A stretch of DNA of 54,965 bases. It comes from JBFLYN01 sp040756655 (GTDB lineage: Bacteria > Bacillota > Sulfobacillia > UBA8153). The notes under the pieces are model-generated. The model did no database searches. It saw only the letters and a list, made by a program, of their open reading frames with translations, and was not told where the DNA came from. Both the position numbers and the translations under genes were made by a program. This document shows, piece by piece, positions 1 through 9,242 of this stretch (its first letter is position 1; every line of letters begins with the position of its first letter). The DNA lies in contig JBFLYN010000022.1 in NCBI GenBank assembly GCA_040756655.1, forward strand, positions 1-54,965. The letters run 5' to 3'.

Positions 1-102
1 GTTGGCCAGGGTACGTTTGCGGATCTTATTTCCCTCCCGCACCGATTCGCGGAGGAGGATGGCGGGGGGAGAGTTACGGTTGGGCACCACGTCGATATAC
101 AT
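1..102 (-). CDS. IS1634-family transposase, N-terminal part (runs off window)
   Basis: Only the first 34 codons are inside the window. From the ATG at 102 the frame reads MYIDVVPNRN, then a basic stretch (REGNKIRKRTLAN) up to the left edge. This opening is typical of IS1634-family DDE transposases, and the complete transposase at 49169-50845 begins with the related MYIRTISRKN. The two differ enough to be separate elements. Whether this copy is intact cannot be seen. Confidence 0.7.
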   Translation of the reverse strand, partial: MYIDVVPNRNSPPAILLRESVREGNKIRKRTLAN

Positions 103-397
103 GGCTTCATTATACCATGATATGGCGGCCCAGGCAAGACCTAACACTTAACATACATGGGTACATTTCCCAGTGCCTCCGGTGACGTTATCCCTTCTAC
201 CAGGGCAAATGCCTCAATATGGGGTTTTCTGGTTCGGAACTTCGGTCTAAACGCTGCTTCTAGTGGCTGAAGACTCGCTTTTCCGTCCATGCCCAGCCGT
301 GACTGGCCAGCCACCCATTCTCCACGCTGACGGCAGGGTTTGGTGACCGGCCCGTAGAACACGGAAAGGCATACCTCTTGGCTAGGAGCTGACGTCC

Positions 398-1429
398 TTG
401 AAGATCATCGATCTCCGCAGTGATACCGTCACTCTCCCCACTCCTGCCATGCGTGAGGCCATGCACCGGGCCGAGGTGGGAGACGATGTGTACGGGGAAG
501 ATCCTACCATCAACCGCCTGGAGGAACTGGCCGCCTCCATCACCGGCAAGGAAGCCGCCATGTTTGTGCCGTCCGGGACCATGGGCAATTGTCTCTCGGT
601 GCTGGCCCACACCCGGCGCGGCGACGAGATCATCCTGGAATCCGAGTCTCACATTTACTACTACGAGGTGGCGGGCATAGCCGCACTAGGATCTGTCCAG
701 GCCCGAACCGTGCCCGGTCGCCTGGGCATCCTGGACCCGGAACGGGTGGCGGCGGCCATACGCCCGCAAAACATCCACTTCCCCCGTTCCACCCTGCTAT
801 GCGTGGAGAACACCCATAACCGCGCCGGGGGCACGGTAACCCCCCTGGCTACCTTAAAGGAACTCTACCGGGTAGCCCATGATAACGGTCTTAGCGTGCA
901 CATGGACGGTGCCCGGGTGTTCAACGCCGCCGCGTATCTCCAGGTGCCCGTGGCCGACGTGCTCCAGCACACGGACACGGTCATGTTCTGCCTGTCCAAG
1001 GGGCTGGCCGCGCCGGTGGGGTCCATGGTGGCCGGTCCGGCAGCCTGGATGGAAGAGGCCCGGCGGTACCGCAAGATGCTGGGCGGGGGCATGCGCCAGG
1101 CCGGAATCCTGGCAGCGGCAGGCATCTTGTCGCTTACCGAGATGACCGGGCGGCTTCACGAAGATCACGCCCATGCCCGGAGGTTAGCCGAGGCCTTGGC
1201 GGCACTGCCCGGTGTCTACGTGGACCTAGAAGCTGTCCAGACCAATATCGTGTTTGTTGATGTGGCGGCTACCGGCAAGGACGCCCGGTCGGTGTGCGCG
1301 GCGGTGGCGGCATGGGGAGTGCGTTGTAACCCGGCTGCGGCCACCCGCATCCGGCTGGTCACCCACAAGGACATCGCGGCGGCGGACATAGCTACGGCCA
1401 TCGAGGCTTTCGCCGAGGCGGTCCAGTAG
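398..1429 (+). CDS. ltaE: Low-specificity L-threonine aldolase / GntG-type PLP aldolase
   Basis: A 343-residue fold-type I PLP enzyme that splits L-threonine or L-allo-threonine into glycine and acetaldehyde. The family start (DLRSDTVTLPTPAM), the HMDGAR motif with Asp170 that contacts the PLP ring nitrogen, and the lysine of LSKGLAAPVGS (Lys201, Schiff base) are all present. Length is normal for the family. The start is the TTG at 398, because AGGAG lies at 384-388 with good spacing; no better ATG exists before the conserved N-terminus. It is transcribed alone and faces the flavin-binding gene at 1517-1972 across a strong hairpin. GntG-type enzymes of other beta-hydroxy amino acids look alike, so exact substrate is not certain. 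Confidence 0.9.
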   Translation: MKIIDLRSDTVTLPTPAMREAMHRAEVGDDVYGEDPTINRLEELAASITGKEAAMFVPSGTMGNCLSVLAHTRRGDEIILESESHIYYYEVAGIAALGSVQARTVPGRLGILDPERVAAAIRPQNIHFPRSTLLCVENTHNRAGGTVTPLATLKELYRVAHDNGLSVHMDGARVFNAAAYLQVPVADVLQHTDTVMFCLSKGLAAPVGSMVAGPAAWMEEARRYRKMLGGGMRQAGILAAAGILSLTEMTGRLHEDHAHARRLAEALAALPGVYVDLEAVQTNIVFVDVAATGKDARSVCAAVAAWGVRCNPAAATRIRLVTHKDIAAADIATAIEAFAEAVQ

Positions 1430-1472
1430 GCGCCGAGGCCCGCCGCGCCCGCCGGCTCCATCAGCAGTCTCC

Positions 1473-1504
1473 CCCAGGGCCGGGCCACGGTGCCCGGCCC
1501 TGGG
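1473..1504. terminator. Bidirectional hairpin between convergent genes
   Basis: A perfect 13-bp inverted repeat (1473-1485 with 1492-1504, arms beginning CCCAGGGCCGGGC) and a 6-nt loop lie between the stops of ltaE and the convergent gene at 1517. There is no clear T-tract on either side, so intrinsic termination is inferred from stem strength and position. Confidence 0.6.
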
Positions 1505-1516
1505 TACGTACACGGG

Positions 1517-1972
1517 CTACCGGGGTGGCTGGTTGCCCTTGCCCGACAGGTGCTGTATGTCGAGGGCGATGACCAGGGTCCCCCTATAGGGCAAACTGTA
1601 CCCGGGCCCCCCGGGCATGTACTTCTCGCACAACGCCTCCAAGGCTCGCCGCCATTCATCTCCCTCTTCCAGCAGGCGGGCCCGGCAGAAGGCCACCACT
1701 GAGCGGTAGTACGTGGTGTAGTGGCCAGGTCTGACGTCCGCCATCACCGAAAAGCAGGCCCGGGGATTGGCACGCAAGTTGTCCACCTTGTGGCCCTCCA
1801 GGGCCGAGTGGATGTAGATGGTGTTCTCCAGCAGGACGTAATTGACGGCGACCACGTAAGGCTGTCCCTGGCCGTCCGCGGTGGCCAGGAAACCCTCAGT
1901 TTCCTCCCGCAATATGCTCCAGCCTTCCGCCCCAGGTAGCTCCCGGTCCCGGCGCCGCAGAGGTCTGGTCAT
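1517..1972 (-). CDS. Pyridoxamine 5'-phosphate oxidase-fold flavin-binding protein (NimA-like)
   Basis: A 151-residue protein of the split-barrel PNPOx-like family. Visible features are the N-terminal GWSILREETEGFLAT, the barrel segment GQPYVVAVNYVLLENTIYIH, then GHKVDNLRANPRACFSV, and a C-terminal strand segment TLVIALDIQHLSGK. Small single-domain members bind FMN or a related flavin and act as reductases; some (NimA) reduce nitroimidazoles. The substrate cannot be told from sequence. It starts at the ATG at 1972 and is a single-gene unit convergent with ltaE. Confidence 0.8.
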   Translation of the reverse strand: MTRPLRRRDRELPGAEGWSILREETEGFLATADGQGQPYVVAVNYVLLENTIYIHSALEGHKVDNLRANPRACFSVMADVRPGHYTTYYRSVVAFCRARLLEEGDEWRRALEALCEKYMPGGPGYSLPYRGTLVIALDIQHLSGKGNQPPR

Positions 1973-2351
1973 GATATCGCCTCCTAGTCCCGAAGATTAC
2001 AGGTATTTCGCTGCGGGAGGCGCGTTTTTCCTTCACAGCGGGAAAGGGGACGGGTGGCCGGTCCAGGCTCATCATACCCCGAGCAGGTGCCAACGCCTCT
2101 GCCAGAACTCACCGGCCGGTTGGAAACGCGCCCGCCCGTACCGCCTTTTCGCCTTAGGTGTCCGGTACGCACCTGATCATCTCACAACCAACCCGGTAGG
2201 TCGGCCGATCCGGGCCAAACGCCATCTGGCTCTTCTTCTGTGCTCAGCTGGTCCTTGCCAACGCTCTTTGCACCCCGTGGAGCAGTGCTATGTTGCTCCT
2301 GTACGCCGGGTAGCTGACACATAGTCCGAAAACGCCATATGGCCGGCGCTC
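1973..2351. other. Intergenic region without recognisable gene
   Basis: About 380 bases upstream of the flavin-binding gene. Short open frames here have no family-like motifs and no ribosome site. It should contain the promoter of the 1517-1972 gene, but no convincing -35/-10 pair was found. Confidence 0.4.
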
Positions 2352-2923
2352 TCACGCGGCTCCAAGGCCACACTGGTCGCGTAACCCTTGTGATGACACT
2401 TGGAGTTCTGGGACGGTGTGAATCCTCTCGTAGGCCACGTGAAAGACGTCGTGCATCATGCAGTACAGCAAGTCCACGTGGCTTTCCAGGTAAGGCCGGG
2501 CGTTTAGGTTCATGCAAACGGTTCCCAGGTGCCCGATGCCCAGGTCATAGCCAAACACAGGGTAGACCCAGATGTCTTTCAACAAGGCGGGTCCGACCAC
2601 GCGGGCTACTGCAGGGTGCGTGGCACCAATCCAGTCCTTTTTGCTCTTTGCGATGATGGTCATGAGCTCCCGGACCCGGGGCAGGCTCAGGTCCACGGCC
2701 CGGAGCCCATTGTACCTTGATTCTTGGCCGGAGACAGCGGGAGCGACACCCGCTTGGGCGGGTCCTTCTCCACAGAACCGGGAGTGGCTCAGCCCGGTGC
2801 CCCAGCACCTCAGCGAGGCTGGTCCTGCCGTAGAGATGCTTACAAGAACAGCTCAGCAGCCTCGAGCGTGATGCGAAGCAAGACCCGAACATCTCCCATA
2901 GGAGCCGTGTCCCTTGGCGGCAT
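2352..2923 (-). pseudogene. Decayed zincin-like gene with HDxxH motif
   Basis: Two overlapping minus-strand frames look like one gene. The first starts at ATG 2923 (MPPRDTAPMGDVRVLLRITL) and stops at 2840. The second is open from 2855 to 2352 and carries the convincing part: LPRVRELMTIIAKSKKDWIG, then VYPVFGYDLGIGHLGTVCMN, then LLYCMMHDVFHVAYERIH. The last segment has the spacing of a zinc-protease HExxH helix with Glu replaced by Asp (HDVFH). A single frameshift near 2843-2855 would join the pieces. I do not recognise a named family. A separate short gene starting at GTG 2696 is possible. Frameshift plus altered motif suggest decay. Confidence 0.4.
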
Positions 2924-3044
2924 TTCGTGAAGCGAACCCCCGTCTTTCTGCGGCGTCCGGATATCATGGTTGGCAGGATGTACCGAGGGGTATAGAGAAC
3001 GCCATAGGGAGAACGCAGTCCCGCAAGGGTGGGGTGGCCTGAAG

Positions 3045-4040
3045 GTGAGCATCTGGTCAACTCCGTGGTTGAAAACGGTGTTTCTCGCACTAGTTCCCCA
3101 GGCCGTGAGTACGCTGATGGTGCGGATCCAGCTCAGCGGCTTCCGGAAGGCCGTGCGCATGGCGGCGGGCAAGGCTACCAGCCGGCTCCGGGAGGAGTTT
3201 GAGGCCCTGGTCCTCTCTACAGGCAGTCGTACCCAGGTTCAGAACGCCGCCATCGACTTGCTCCTTCGCACGTCCTTTTTGCCTCAAGACCAGGAACTGG
3301 TGGTTGACTGGCTCGGCAATGTCTTCTCGTCCTGTCCGGCCCAAGCAGTCCAGCGTCACCTGCTCGGGCGTCTATCCCGGCCCAGGGGCTGGACGGGCGC
3401 CCACCTGGAAGCCCTGATACGCGCCGCAGCCAAGTCTCCTTACGACCGTATCCGCCAAAAGGCGGTGACCTTGGCCGCATCCAGGCAGGACTGGGAGTGC
3501 CTGCGTTCCATGACCGGCGATGCCCACTGCCAGGTGCGGGCAGAGGCCGTGTGTGCCCTCGTCCATGCCGACCCCCGGTCGATGGGCGAGTTTCTGGACT
3601 GCCTGCTCCGGCCCGGCACATCCTTGGAAGCTGGGGAGTGTGCAGACCGGGCGTTCGCCAAGCACTCAGAGCAGGCCTTGAAGGTACTGGGCCAAGCCTT
3701 GCTGGACAAAAGGTACCGGGACTCCCTCCTGGTGCACAGGCTCCAGAGGCTTGGCGTGGAGTCGGCCTGCCGCCGGTGGCTGCAAGGCTCAGACCCGGGT
3801 GACTTGAGGCTGGCGGTAGCCCTGGCCGGACGCCTCAGGCTGCACCGGCTGAGCCCCCAGCTCCTGGCCGTTTTCGAAGCCACCGGTGGCCTGGAACTCC
3901 GGGCGAAGATCATCGACGCCTGGGAGCAGATGGCATCTCCCCAAGCCCTGGAGTGCCTGCACGTGGTTACCCGGGGCATAGATTCTGCCAGCGCCCGGCG
4001 GGCGGAACAAGCTCTGGCCAAGCTACCTGGTTCGGGGTGA
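3045..4040 (+). CDS. HEAT-repeat protein, paralogue 1 (intact)
   Basis: A helical-repeat protein of about 331 residues from the GTG at 3045; TTG 2970 and ATG 3117 are alternative starts. After an N-terminal hydrophobic stretch (WLKTVFLALVPQAVSTLM) come repeated helix pairs such as AIDLLLRTSFLPQDQELVVD, IRQKAVTLAASRQDWECLRS and VRAEAVCALVHADPRSMGEF. These two-helix units of about 35 residues are typical of HEAT/PBS-lyase-like scaffolds that bind proteins. No catalytic motif is visible. The next gene (4123-5122) is a tandem paralogue, which makes this copy the reference for the frameshift there. Function unknown. Confidence 0.65.
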   Translation: MSIWSTPWLKTVFLALVPQAVSTLMVRIQLSGFRKAVRMAAGKATSRLREEFEALVLSTGSRTQVQNAAIDLLLRTSFLPQDQELVVDWLGNVFSSCPAQAVQRHLLGRLSRPRGWTGAHLEALIRAAAKSPYDRIRQKAVTLAASRQDWECLRSMTGDAHCQVRAEAVCALVHADPRSMGEFLDCLLRPGTSLEAGECADRAFAKHSEQALKVLGQALLDKRYRDSLLVHRLQRLGVESACRRWLQGSDPGDLRLAVALAGRLRLHRLSPQLLAVFEATGGLELRAKIIDAWEQMASPQALECLHVVTRGIDSASARRAEQALAKLPGSG

Positions 4041-4122
4041 GGACTGCAGGGCCAAAACCCAGTTGATAGCCTCCAGGAAGTGGGTGACCCAGGTAAGCTA
4101 CTAGTTCAGCTTCGGCGAGCAC

Positions 4123-5122
4123 GTGTTCCGGATGTTCGAGATCACCTACCAGCTCAGCGGGTTTGGGAAAGCCCTGCGCATGGCGGAGGGTACCGTCAGC
4201 CCGCAGCTTCTTGCCGTATTCGGTGAACTACTCCTCTCACCGGGCAAGCGCCAAGAGGCTCAGATCATTGCCATCGATCTGCTACTTCGAACACCCTATA
4301 CTACAGAGCAGCAAGACCTGGTGGTGGAAGCGCTCTGCCGCGTCTTTTCCCGCTGCCCGGCGGAAAAAGTCCATCACCATCTCCTGGAATCCCTGTCCGG
4401 ACCGGGCTGGCTGCATGCTCACGCCGTAGCGCTGGTGGACACCGCCGCTACGTCGCCGTACCACAAGATCAGGACGAAGGCCGTGACCATAGCTGCTGCC
4501 TGCGAAGACGTAGAATACCTCAGACATATGACCGGTGATGCCCACAGCGAAGTGCGGGCAGAGGCCGCGTGTGCCCTCATCGACGCCGACCGCCAGTTGA
4601 TGGGCGAGCTGCTGGACTGCCTGCTCCAGCCTGGAGCTTCCATGGAGGCCGTTGAGCGTACGGACCGGACGTTCCTGAAGCACCCCCACCCGGCCTTCGG
4701 GGCGCTGGGGAAGGCCCTCCTGGACGGCAAGTACCGAGACTTCATGCTCGTGAGCAAGCTCCGCAGGCTGGGAGTGGAGCCACCTATGCGGCTTCTAAGG
4801 CAGCAGTTATCAGAGCAAGCTCCGCAGGCTGGGAGTGGAGCCGTTCTGCCGGCAATGGCTGCAGGCGTCGGACCCGGATGACCAGGACCTGGGGATAGGC
4901 CTGGCCGGGCGCCTCGACCTTTGCCAGCTCGTGCCCCGGCTGGGGAATGTATTTGAGACCAGCCGGGACCCGGCGGTCCGCGCCCGGGTCATCCATGCCT
5001 GGCCACAGATGTCCTCTCCCGAGGCCTTGGAGTGCCTGCGCCTGGCCGCAAGGAGCCTGGACTACCCCACGGCCCGGCGGGCGCAAGAGGCACTGGACGC
5101 CCGGGCCGAAGCGTCGGGCTAG
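4123..5122 (+). pseudogene. HEAT-repeat protein, paralogue 2 (frameshifted by a 61-bp duplication)
   Basis: A tandem paralogue of the upstream gene, starting at GTG 4123 (MFRMFEITYQLSGFGKALRM). It aligns with paralogue 1 to KLRRLGVEP, where the frame runs into unrelated residues and stops at 4881. The homologous C-terminus (FCRQWLQASDPDDQDLGIGL to the stop at 5122) continues in another frame. The cause is visible: 30 bp at 4752-4781 recur exactly at 4813-4842 with 31 nt of new sequence between. Removing 61 nt restores one continuous frame matching paralogue 1 (RLGVES-ACRRWLQGSD). Either a broken gene or, much less likely, a recoded one. Confidence 0.75.
4752..4842 (+). repeat. 30-bp direct repeat flanking a 31-nt hairpin insert
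   Basis: Exact 30-bp copies (beginning GAGCAAGCTCCGCAGGCTGG) lie at 4752-4781 and 4813-4842. The insert at 4782-4812 can fold: TGCGGCTT and AAGGCAGCA (4787-4805) pair with one mismatch and one wobble around a CTA loop. The net change is +61 nt, a +1 shift. The same architecture occurs at 40844-40949 in an unrelated gene. Confidence 0.9.
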
Positions 5123-5726
5123 GAGCGCAAGCTACGGGAGCACCGGTAGGCTCGCTGCACCAGGCAGGCAAAGGGGCCGCTGAGCGGTCCGACCAGGCAG
5201 GGCCTGCCCGGTGCCGGTCTTCACCGGGTCACGGCCGGTGCGGGAAGGGTTACCCGTTCGAGATTTTTCCTTTGGTCCTGTGTTGACCTGGGGAGTGAGC
5301 CGCACGAGCATCCCGGGGGGCAGCATGGATCCTGGTGGGTGTTGGTCGGGTGGTGGGAGCCTGCCGCCCCCTACATCCCCGAGCTCCCGGCGTGCAGCCT
5401 CGTACCAGGTGGTCAGGCTGGACGGTCGTCCCGTTACACGACATAGGCGGCCTGGCCCGGAGCTGGCTAATCACCAACAGGATACCCAGGTCCGAATCCG
5501 GGTCTGTTGTCAGAAAATGGGGCGGCGCGCAACACGCGGTGGCGACGCCGTTGGGGTCAGCAATCGTGGCGTTCCGTATCCAGCGCCAGTTGGCACCCCA
5601 GCTGGAATGGCGGCCCTTGCCGGCAAAGCGAAGCATTACTGAAACGAGTGTTACCTAGTGGCTGCCAGCCATATGCCGCACTCCGGGGGATGCTGAGTCG
5701 ACACCGGCATCGATACTATGTCTTAG
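5123..5726. other. 604-bp region without recognisable gene
   Basis: It lies between the convergent HEAT pseudogene and rarA. The longest frames, one per strand (about 5211-5642 plus, 5250-5636 minus), lack family-like motifs and ribosome sites and have shadow-like composition. No tRNA, strong terminator or repeat was found; it may be old decayed coding sequence. Confidence 0.4.
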
Positions 5727-7007
5727 CTATTGCCTGCCGGTCCGACCCCGGACGACTCTTGTGATCTCTGCCAGGCGCTGGCGGGCCCGGACTTCCAGCC
5801 CCTGGTCCGAAGGCTCGTAATACTGCGCATCTTCAAGCCCCGGCGGCAGGTACTGCTGGGCGCAGAGGTGGTTGGGAAAGGAGTGGGGGTAGCGGTACCC
5901 GGCGCCGTGGCTCAGCTGGCAGGCGCCGGAGTAGCTGGCATCCCTCAAGTGCATGGGGACCGGCCCGATCTTCCCCCGGGCGATGTCCGCCAGGGCCCGG
6001 TCGATGCCGGTAATCACCGAGTTGCTCTTGGGTGCCAGGCAGATGTAGATGACGGCTTCGGCCAGGGGAATACGCCCTTCGGGCAACCCCACTCGTTCCA
6101 CGGTCAGGGCCGCGGCCACTGCCAGTTCCAGTGCGCGCGGGTCCGCGATCCCCACATCCTCGGCGGCATGCACCATGATCCGGCGGGCGATGTAGCGGGG
6201 GTCTTCTCCGGCGGCGATCATCCGGGCCAGGTAGTGGAGGGCTGCGTCCGGGTCCGAGCCCCGCATGCTCTTAATGAAGGCGGACACCACGTCGTAGTGG
6301 GCATCGCCGCCGGCATCGTGCACCAGTACCCGCCCCACCGCCTCCTCGGCCACCCCGGTGGTCACCACCAGGGATCCTCCGGCCTCGTCGGCGTTGAGTA
6401 CAGCCAGCTCCACGGCGTTGATGAGCTGGCGGCAGTCTCCCTGGGAAGTGGCGATCAGGTGCTGCCTGGCTTCGGGTTCCACCGCCACGGGCCGGCCATA
6501 GTCGGCAGAGAGCACCTTCAAGGCCCGGTCGAACAAAAGGTCCAATTCGGCCGCTGCCAGCGGCTTGAACTCCATGACCTTGGAGCGGGAAAGCAAAGCG
6601 GGCGACAGCGCGATGTGGGGGTTTTCCGTAGTAGCTCCGATGAGCACCAGGCCCTTTTCTACCCATGGGAGTAGCACGTCTTGCTGCACCCGGGTAAGAC
6701 GGTGTACCTCGTCGATGAACAGGACGGTGCTCCGCAAAAGCCCGGGCTCGGCCGCTTCCCGGATCTCTTTGACACCGGCCGTGGTGGCGCTGAGGCGCGA
6801 AAACTCGCACCCGGTCTCCCGGGCCAGCACCGTGGCCAGGGCGGTCTTGCCCGTGCCCGGCGGGCCGTAGAGTATCATGGAGAACAAGCGCCTTTTCTCG
6901 ATGGCCCGGCGGAGCAAGGTCCTTTCGCCCACCAAGTGCTGCTGGCCCAGGAAATCGTCCAGGGCCCGGGGGCGCATGCGTTCGGCCAGTGGTGCCCTTA
7001 CCTGCAA
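5727..7007 (-). CDS. rarA: Replication-associated recombination protein A (MgsA/RarA)
   Basis: A 426-residue AAA+ ATPase of the RarA/MgsA/WRNIP1 family, which acts at stalled replication forks with SSB. Walker A is GPPGTGKT (48-55), Walker B FIDEVHR (97-103), sensor 1 GATTEN (124-129). The C-terminal tetramerisation region includes AFIKSMRGSDPDAALHYLAR and the family end region YRYPHSFPNH and QQYLPPGL. The start is TTG 7007: GGGAGGG sits about 7 nt upstream, and the N-terminus PLAERMRPRALDDFLGQQHL follows at once. The open frame extends to 7250, but that part only mirrors the neighbouring gene. The upstream desulfhydrase stop is about 20 nt away, so the two are probably cotranscribed. Confidence 0.93.
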   Translation of the reverse strand: MQVRAPLAERMRPRALDDFLGQQHLVGERTLLRRAIEKRRLFSMILYGPPGTGKTALATVLARETGCEFSRLSATTAGVKEIREAAEPGLLRSTVLFIDEVHRLTRVQQDVLLPWVEKGLVLIGATTENPHIALSPALLSRSKVMEFKPLAAAELDLLFDRALKVLSADYGRPVAVEPEARQHLIATSQGDCRQLINAVELAVLNADEAGGSLVVTTGVAEEAVGRVLVHDAGGDAHYDVVSAFIKSMRGSDPDAALHYLARMIAAGEDPRYIARRIMVHAAEDVGIADPRALELAVAAALTVERVGLPEGRIPLAEAVIYICLAPKSNSVITGIDRALADIARGKIGPVPMHLRDASYSGACQLSHGAGYRYPHSFPNHLCAQQYLPPGLEDAQYYEPSDQGLEVRARQRLAEITRVVRGRTGRQ

Positions 7008-7026
7008 GGTTATCCCTCCCCGGACC

Positions 7027-8016
7027 TCACTGGGGCTGGAACAACGCCGCCCTGGCGAACAGGCCGGGTGCCCCGCCGGTATGGAAAAACAGGACGGCCG
7101 GGGCGTGGTCGAACCTGCCCCTCTGGATGAGATCCAGCATGCCTGCCATGGCTTTGCCGGTGTAGACCGGGTCCAGCACCAGGCCCTCGGTGCGGGCCAG
7201 GAGCCGGATGGCCTCCAGGGCTTCCAGGGTGGGCTTGCCGTAATCCTCACCGTAGTATCCTTCGTAGAAACGAATGGGCTTGTTCCCCGGAAGCCCCGGT
7301 AACCCCATGAGCTGGAGTGCCCCGTCGGCCAGCCGCCGGATCAAGCCTGGCTGGCCGGGCAGGATGGGACCGACGCTGATGCCATGGATCTCCATGGAGC
7401 TGCCGTGGGCGGCAACGCCTGCCAAAAGCCCGGCCTGGGTCCCGCAGGACCCGGTGCCCACGAAGGCGTGGTCGAAGCGCACGCCCAGCTCCTTGGCCTG
7501 TTGCTCCACTTCCGCCACGGCGTCCACGTAACCCAGGGCACCCAGGGAAGTAGAAGCGCCGATGGGGACGAAGTAGGGGCGGCGACCCTTACCTTCCAGT
7601 TCGGTACAGACTTGGCGGAGGGTTTCATCCAAGCTGGTGCCAGGGCCCAAAAACCGTACATCGGCCCCGAACACCAGGTAGAGTAGATGGTTTCCCTGGC
7701 GAAAGGCTGGCGGCTCACCCTGGATCAAAAGCACACAGTCCATGCCCAGCTTGCGGGCCAACGCCGCGGTGAGGCGGCAGTGGTTGGACTGGACTCCGGC
7801 GGTGGTCACCAGCACATCGGCACCCCGGGCCACGGCGGCCGCGGCCTCGTATTGGAGCTTGCGGACTTTGTTGCCCCCTAACCCCAACGGGGTCAAGTCG
7901 TCGCGTTTTACCCAGATGCGGGGAGAGCAACCTAGGGCGGCCCGCAGCCGGGGAAGCTCCTCCAGAGGGGTGGGACCATGGAGCAAGTTAAGCGGGCGTG
8001 GTCTTTGGGCAGGCAT
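7027..8016 (-). CDS. D-cysteine desulfhydrase / ACC deaminase-family PLP enzyme
   Basis: A 329-residue fold-type II PLP enzyme. The PLP lysine is in LGLGGNKVRKLQ (about Lys50), the substrate-loop serine in TTAGVQSNHCRLTAA, and a glycine-rich phosphate loop is in FVGTGSCGTQAGLLAG. Family members degrade D-cysteine to pyruvate, H2S and ammonia, or deaminate 1-aminocyclopropane-1-carboxylate; the sequence does not decide between them. ATG 8016 is preferred because GAGAGG lies 9-10 nt upstream; ATG 8025 overlaps that site. It lies just upstream of rarA on the same strand and diverges from the AbrB-type gene at 8171. Confidence 0.87.
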   Translation of the reverse strand: MPAQRPRPLNLLHGPTPLEELPRLRAALGCSPRIWVKRDDLTPLGLGGNKVRKLQYEAAAAVARGADVLVTTAGVQSNHCRLTAALARKLGMDCVLLIQGEPPAFRQGNHLLYLVFGADVRFLGPGTSLDETLRQVCTELEGKGRRPYFVPIGASTSLGALGYVDAVAEVEQQAKELGVRFDHAFVGTGSCGTQAGLLAGVAAHGSSMEIHGISVGPILPGQPGLIRRLADGALQLMGLPGLPGNKPIRFYEGYYGEDYGKPTLEALEAIRLLARTEGLVLDPVYTGKAMAGMLDLIQRGRFDHAPAVLFFHTGGAPGLFARAALFQPQ

Positions 8017-8170
8017 GGCTGTCATCCTCTCGAGGTCTCTACCGGACGTGTTCTCCAGTGACCGTGCCCACACCTGCCCGGCCGGGCGGTTTCCCTTGAC
8101 GATGGACAGGCCCGGGTCTATGATCGGGAAAGGGGAGCTGCGACTGCCCCCTCAGTCCCAGGAAGCCGAG

Positions 8171-9220
8171 ATGGTACCAGTGAACCCGATCCAGACGTGC
8201 TTTTTCTTTGCCACATGCCTCGTTGTCGGGGACTTGGGCTACCGGGTGGCCCGTCGAGCCCGGGTCCCCTCGCCTGCTCTCATCGGTTCCATGCTGGCAG
8301 TGGGATTGGCCAGCAGTGCCGGGGTGAGCCTGCCCGGGCTCATGCCGGTGTTGCGCACCGGGCTCCAGGTAGTCATCGGGACCGTCCTGGGCCTGCGCAT
8401 CAGCCGGGAGTTTGCCGACCAGCTGAAACGCATGGCCGGCCCGGCCGTGGTGGTGAGCCTGTGGGCGGTGGTGACCGGGCTCTCGGGTGGCATGTTGCTG
8501 GGCATGTCCAATTCCATCAGCCGGGCCACAGCCCTGTTCGCCGCCACCCCCGGCGGGATCAGCGAGATGACCCTGGCCGCTGCTTCCTTCGGTGCCCACA
8601 CGCCCACGGTGGCGGCCCTCCAACTGGCCCGGGTGGTGGGCGTGCTCTTGGTAGTGCCCGCCCTGGTCAACGGCCGGGCGGAAGTAGCGGCCACTACCGT
8701 GGCCCCCGTCCCGGCCCGGGTGGCCGGGCCGGTGCAGACCCTGGCGCTCCTGGCCACGTCCGGTGCCGGGGCGCTATTCCTCCAGGCCCGGGGCGTGCCC
8801 GCGGGAGCCCTCGTCGGTGCTATGACCGTCACCGCTGCGTCTGGGCTTTGGAAGGACCGGGGACGCAGGTCGCTTCACCCGGCCATAGTCCACTGGTCAC
8901 AGGTGGGCATCGGTATGACCGTGGGACTGAGTTTTACCTCCGAGACCTTCGCCCAGCTAGTCCGCCTGGTGGCGCCTGCGCTCCTGCTCAACGGGATCAT
9001 GCTGGCAAGCGGCGTTGCCCTGGCCCACCTTTTGCACCGCTGGACCGGCTGGGACATGGTGACCTGTCTTCTGGCCAGCGCCCCGGCGGGGCTGAGCCAG
9101 ATGGGGATCCTCAGCGAAGCCCTGGGGGCCAACGTGGGCGTGGTCAGCGTCTTGCACATCATCAGGCTGGTGACCGTCATCAGCGTGCTACTGCCCCTCT
9201 TGGGGGCCGTTGTGCCGTGA
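8171..9220 (+). CDS. AbrB-family membrane protein (putative transporter)
   Basis: A 349-residue integral membrane protein built from two similar halves, as in the AbrB family (formerly labelled putative ammonia monooxygenase). Each half contains the family pattern of glycine-rich turns: LRISREFADQLKRM with FAATPGGISEMTLAAASFGA in the first, and LLASAPAGLSQMGILSEALG with VVSVLHIIRLVTVI in the second. About ten hydrophobic segments are visible. The substrate is unknown. ATG 8171 follows GGAAG at 8160-8164; the longer frame back to 7742 lies antisense to the desulfhydrase and is not used. The stop overlaps the region upstream of the hemolysin-III gene, suggesting cotranscription. Confidence 0.85.
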   Translation: MVPVNPIQTCFFFATCLVVGDLGYRVARRARVPSPALIGSMLAVGLASSAGVSLPGLMPVLRTGLQVVIGTVLGLRISREFADQLKRMAGPAVVVSLWAVVTGLSGGMLLGMSNSISRATALFAATPGGISEMTLAAASFGAHTPTVAALQLARVVGVLLVVPALVNGRAEVAATTVAPVPARVAGPVQTLALLATSGAGALFLQARGVPAGALVGAMTVTAASGLWKDRGRRSLHPAIVHWSQVGIGMTVGLSFTSETFAQLVRLVAPALLLNGIMLASGVALAHLLHRWTGWDMVTCLLASAPAGLSQMGILSEALGANVGVVSVLHIIRLVTVISVLLPLLGAVVP

Positions 9221-9242
9221 ATGCCGCCGGGAGGTGAAGCAG

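Noticed and set aside
5491..5515. tRNA-like GGTCCGAATCC word
   Set aside because: No cloverleaf can be built around it; it is an isolated match to a T-arm.
5211..5642. Overlapping long frames on both strands between the HEAT pseudogene and rarA
   Set aside because: No ribosome sites, no family-like motifs, and composition typical of shadow frames in GC-rich DNA.
5726..6674. Long plus-strand frame opposite rarA
   Set aside because: It mirrors the rarA coding strand, has histidine/glycine-rich shadow composition and no start signals.
7742..8170. N-terminal extension of the AbrB-type protein
   Set aside because: The extension is antisense to the desulfhydrase gene; a good ribosome site precedes ATG 8171, where the family similarity begins.
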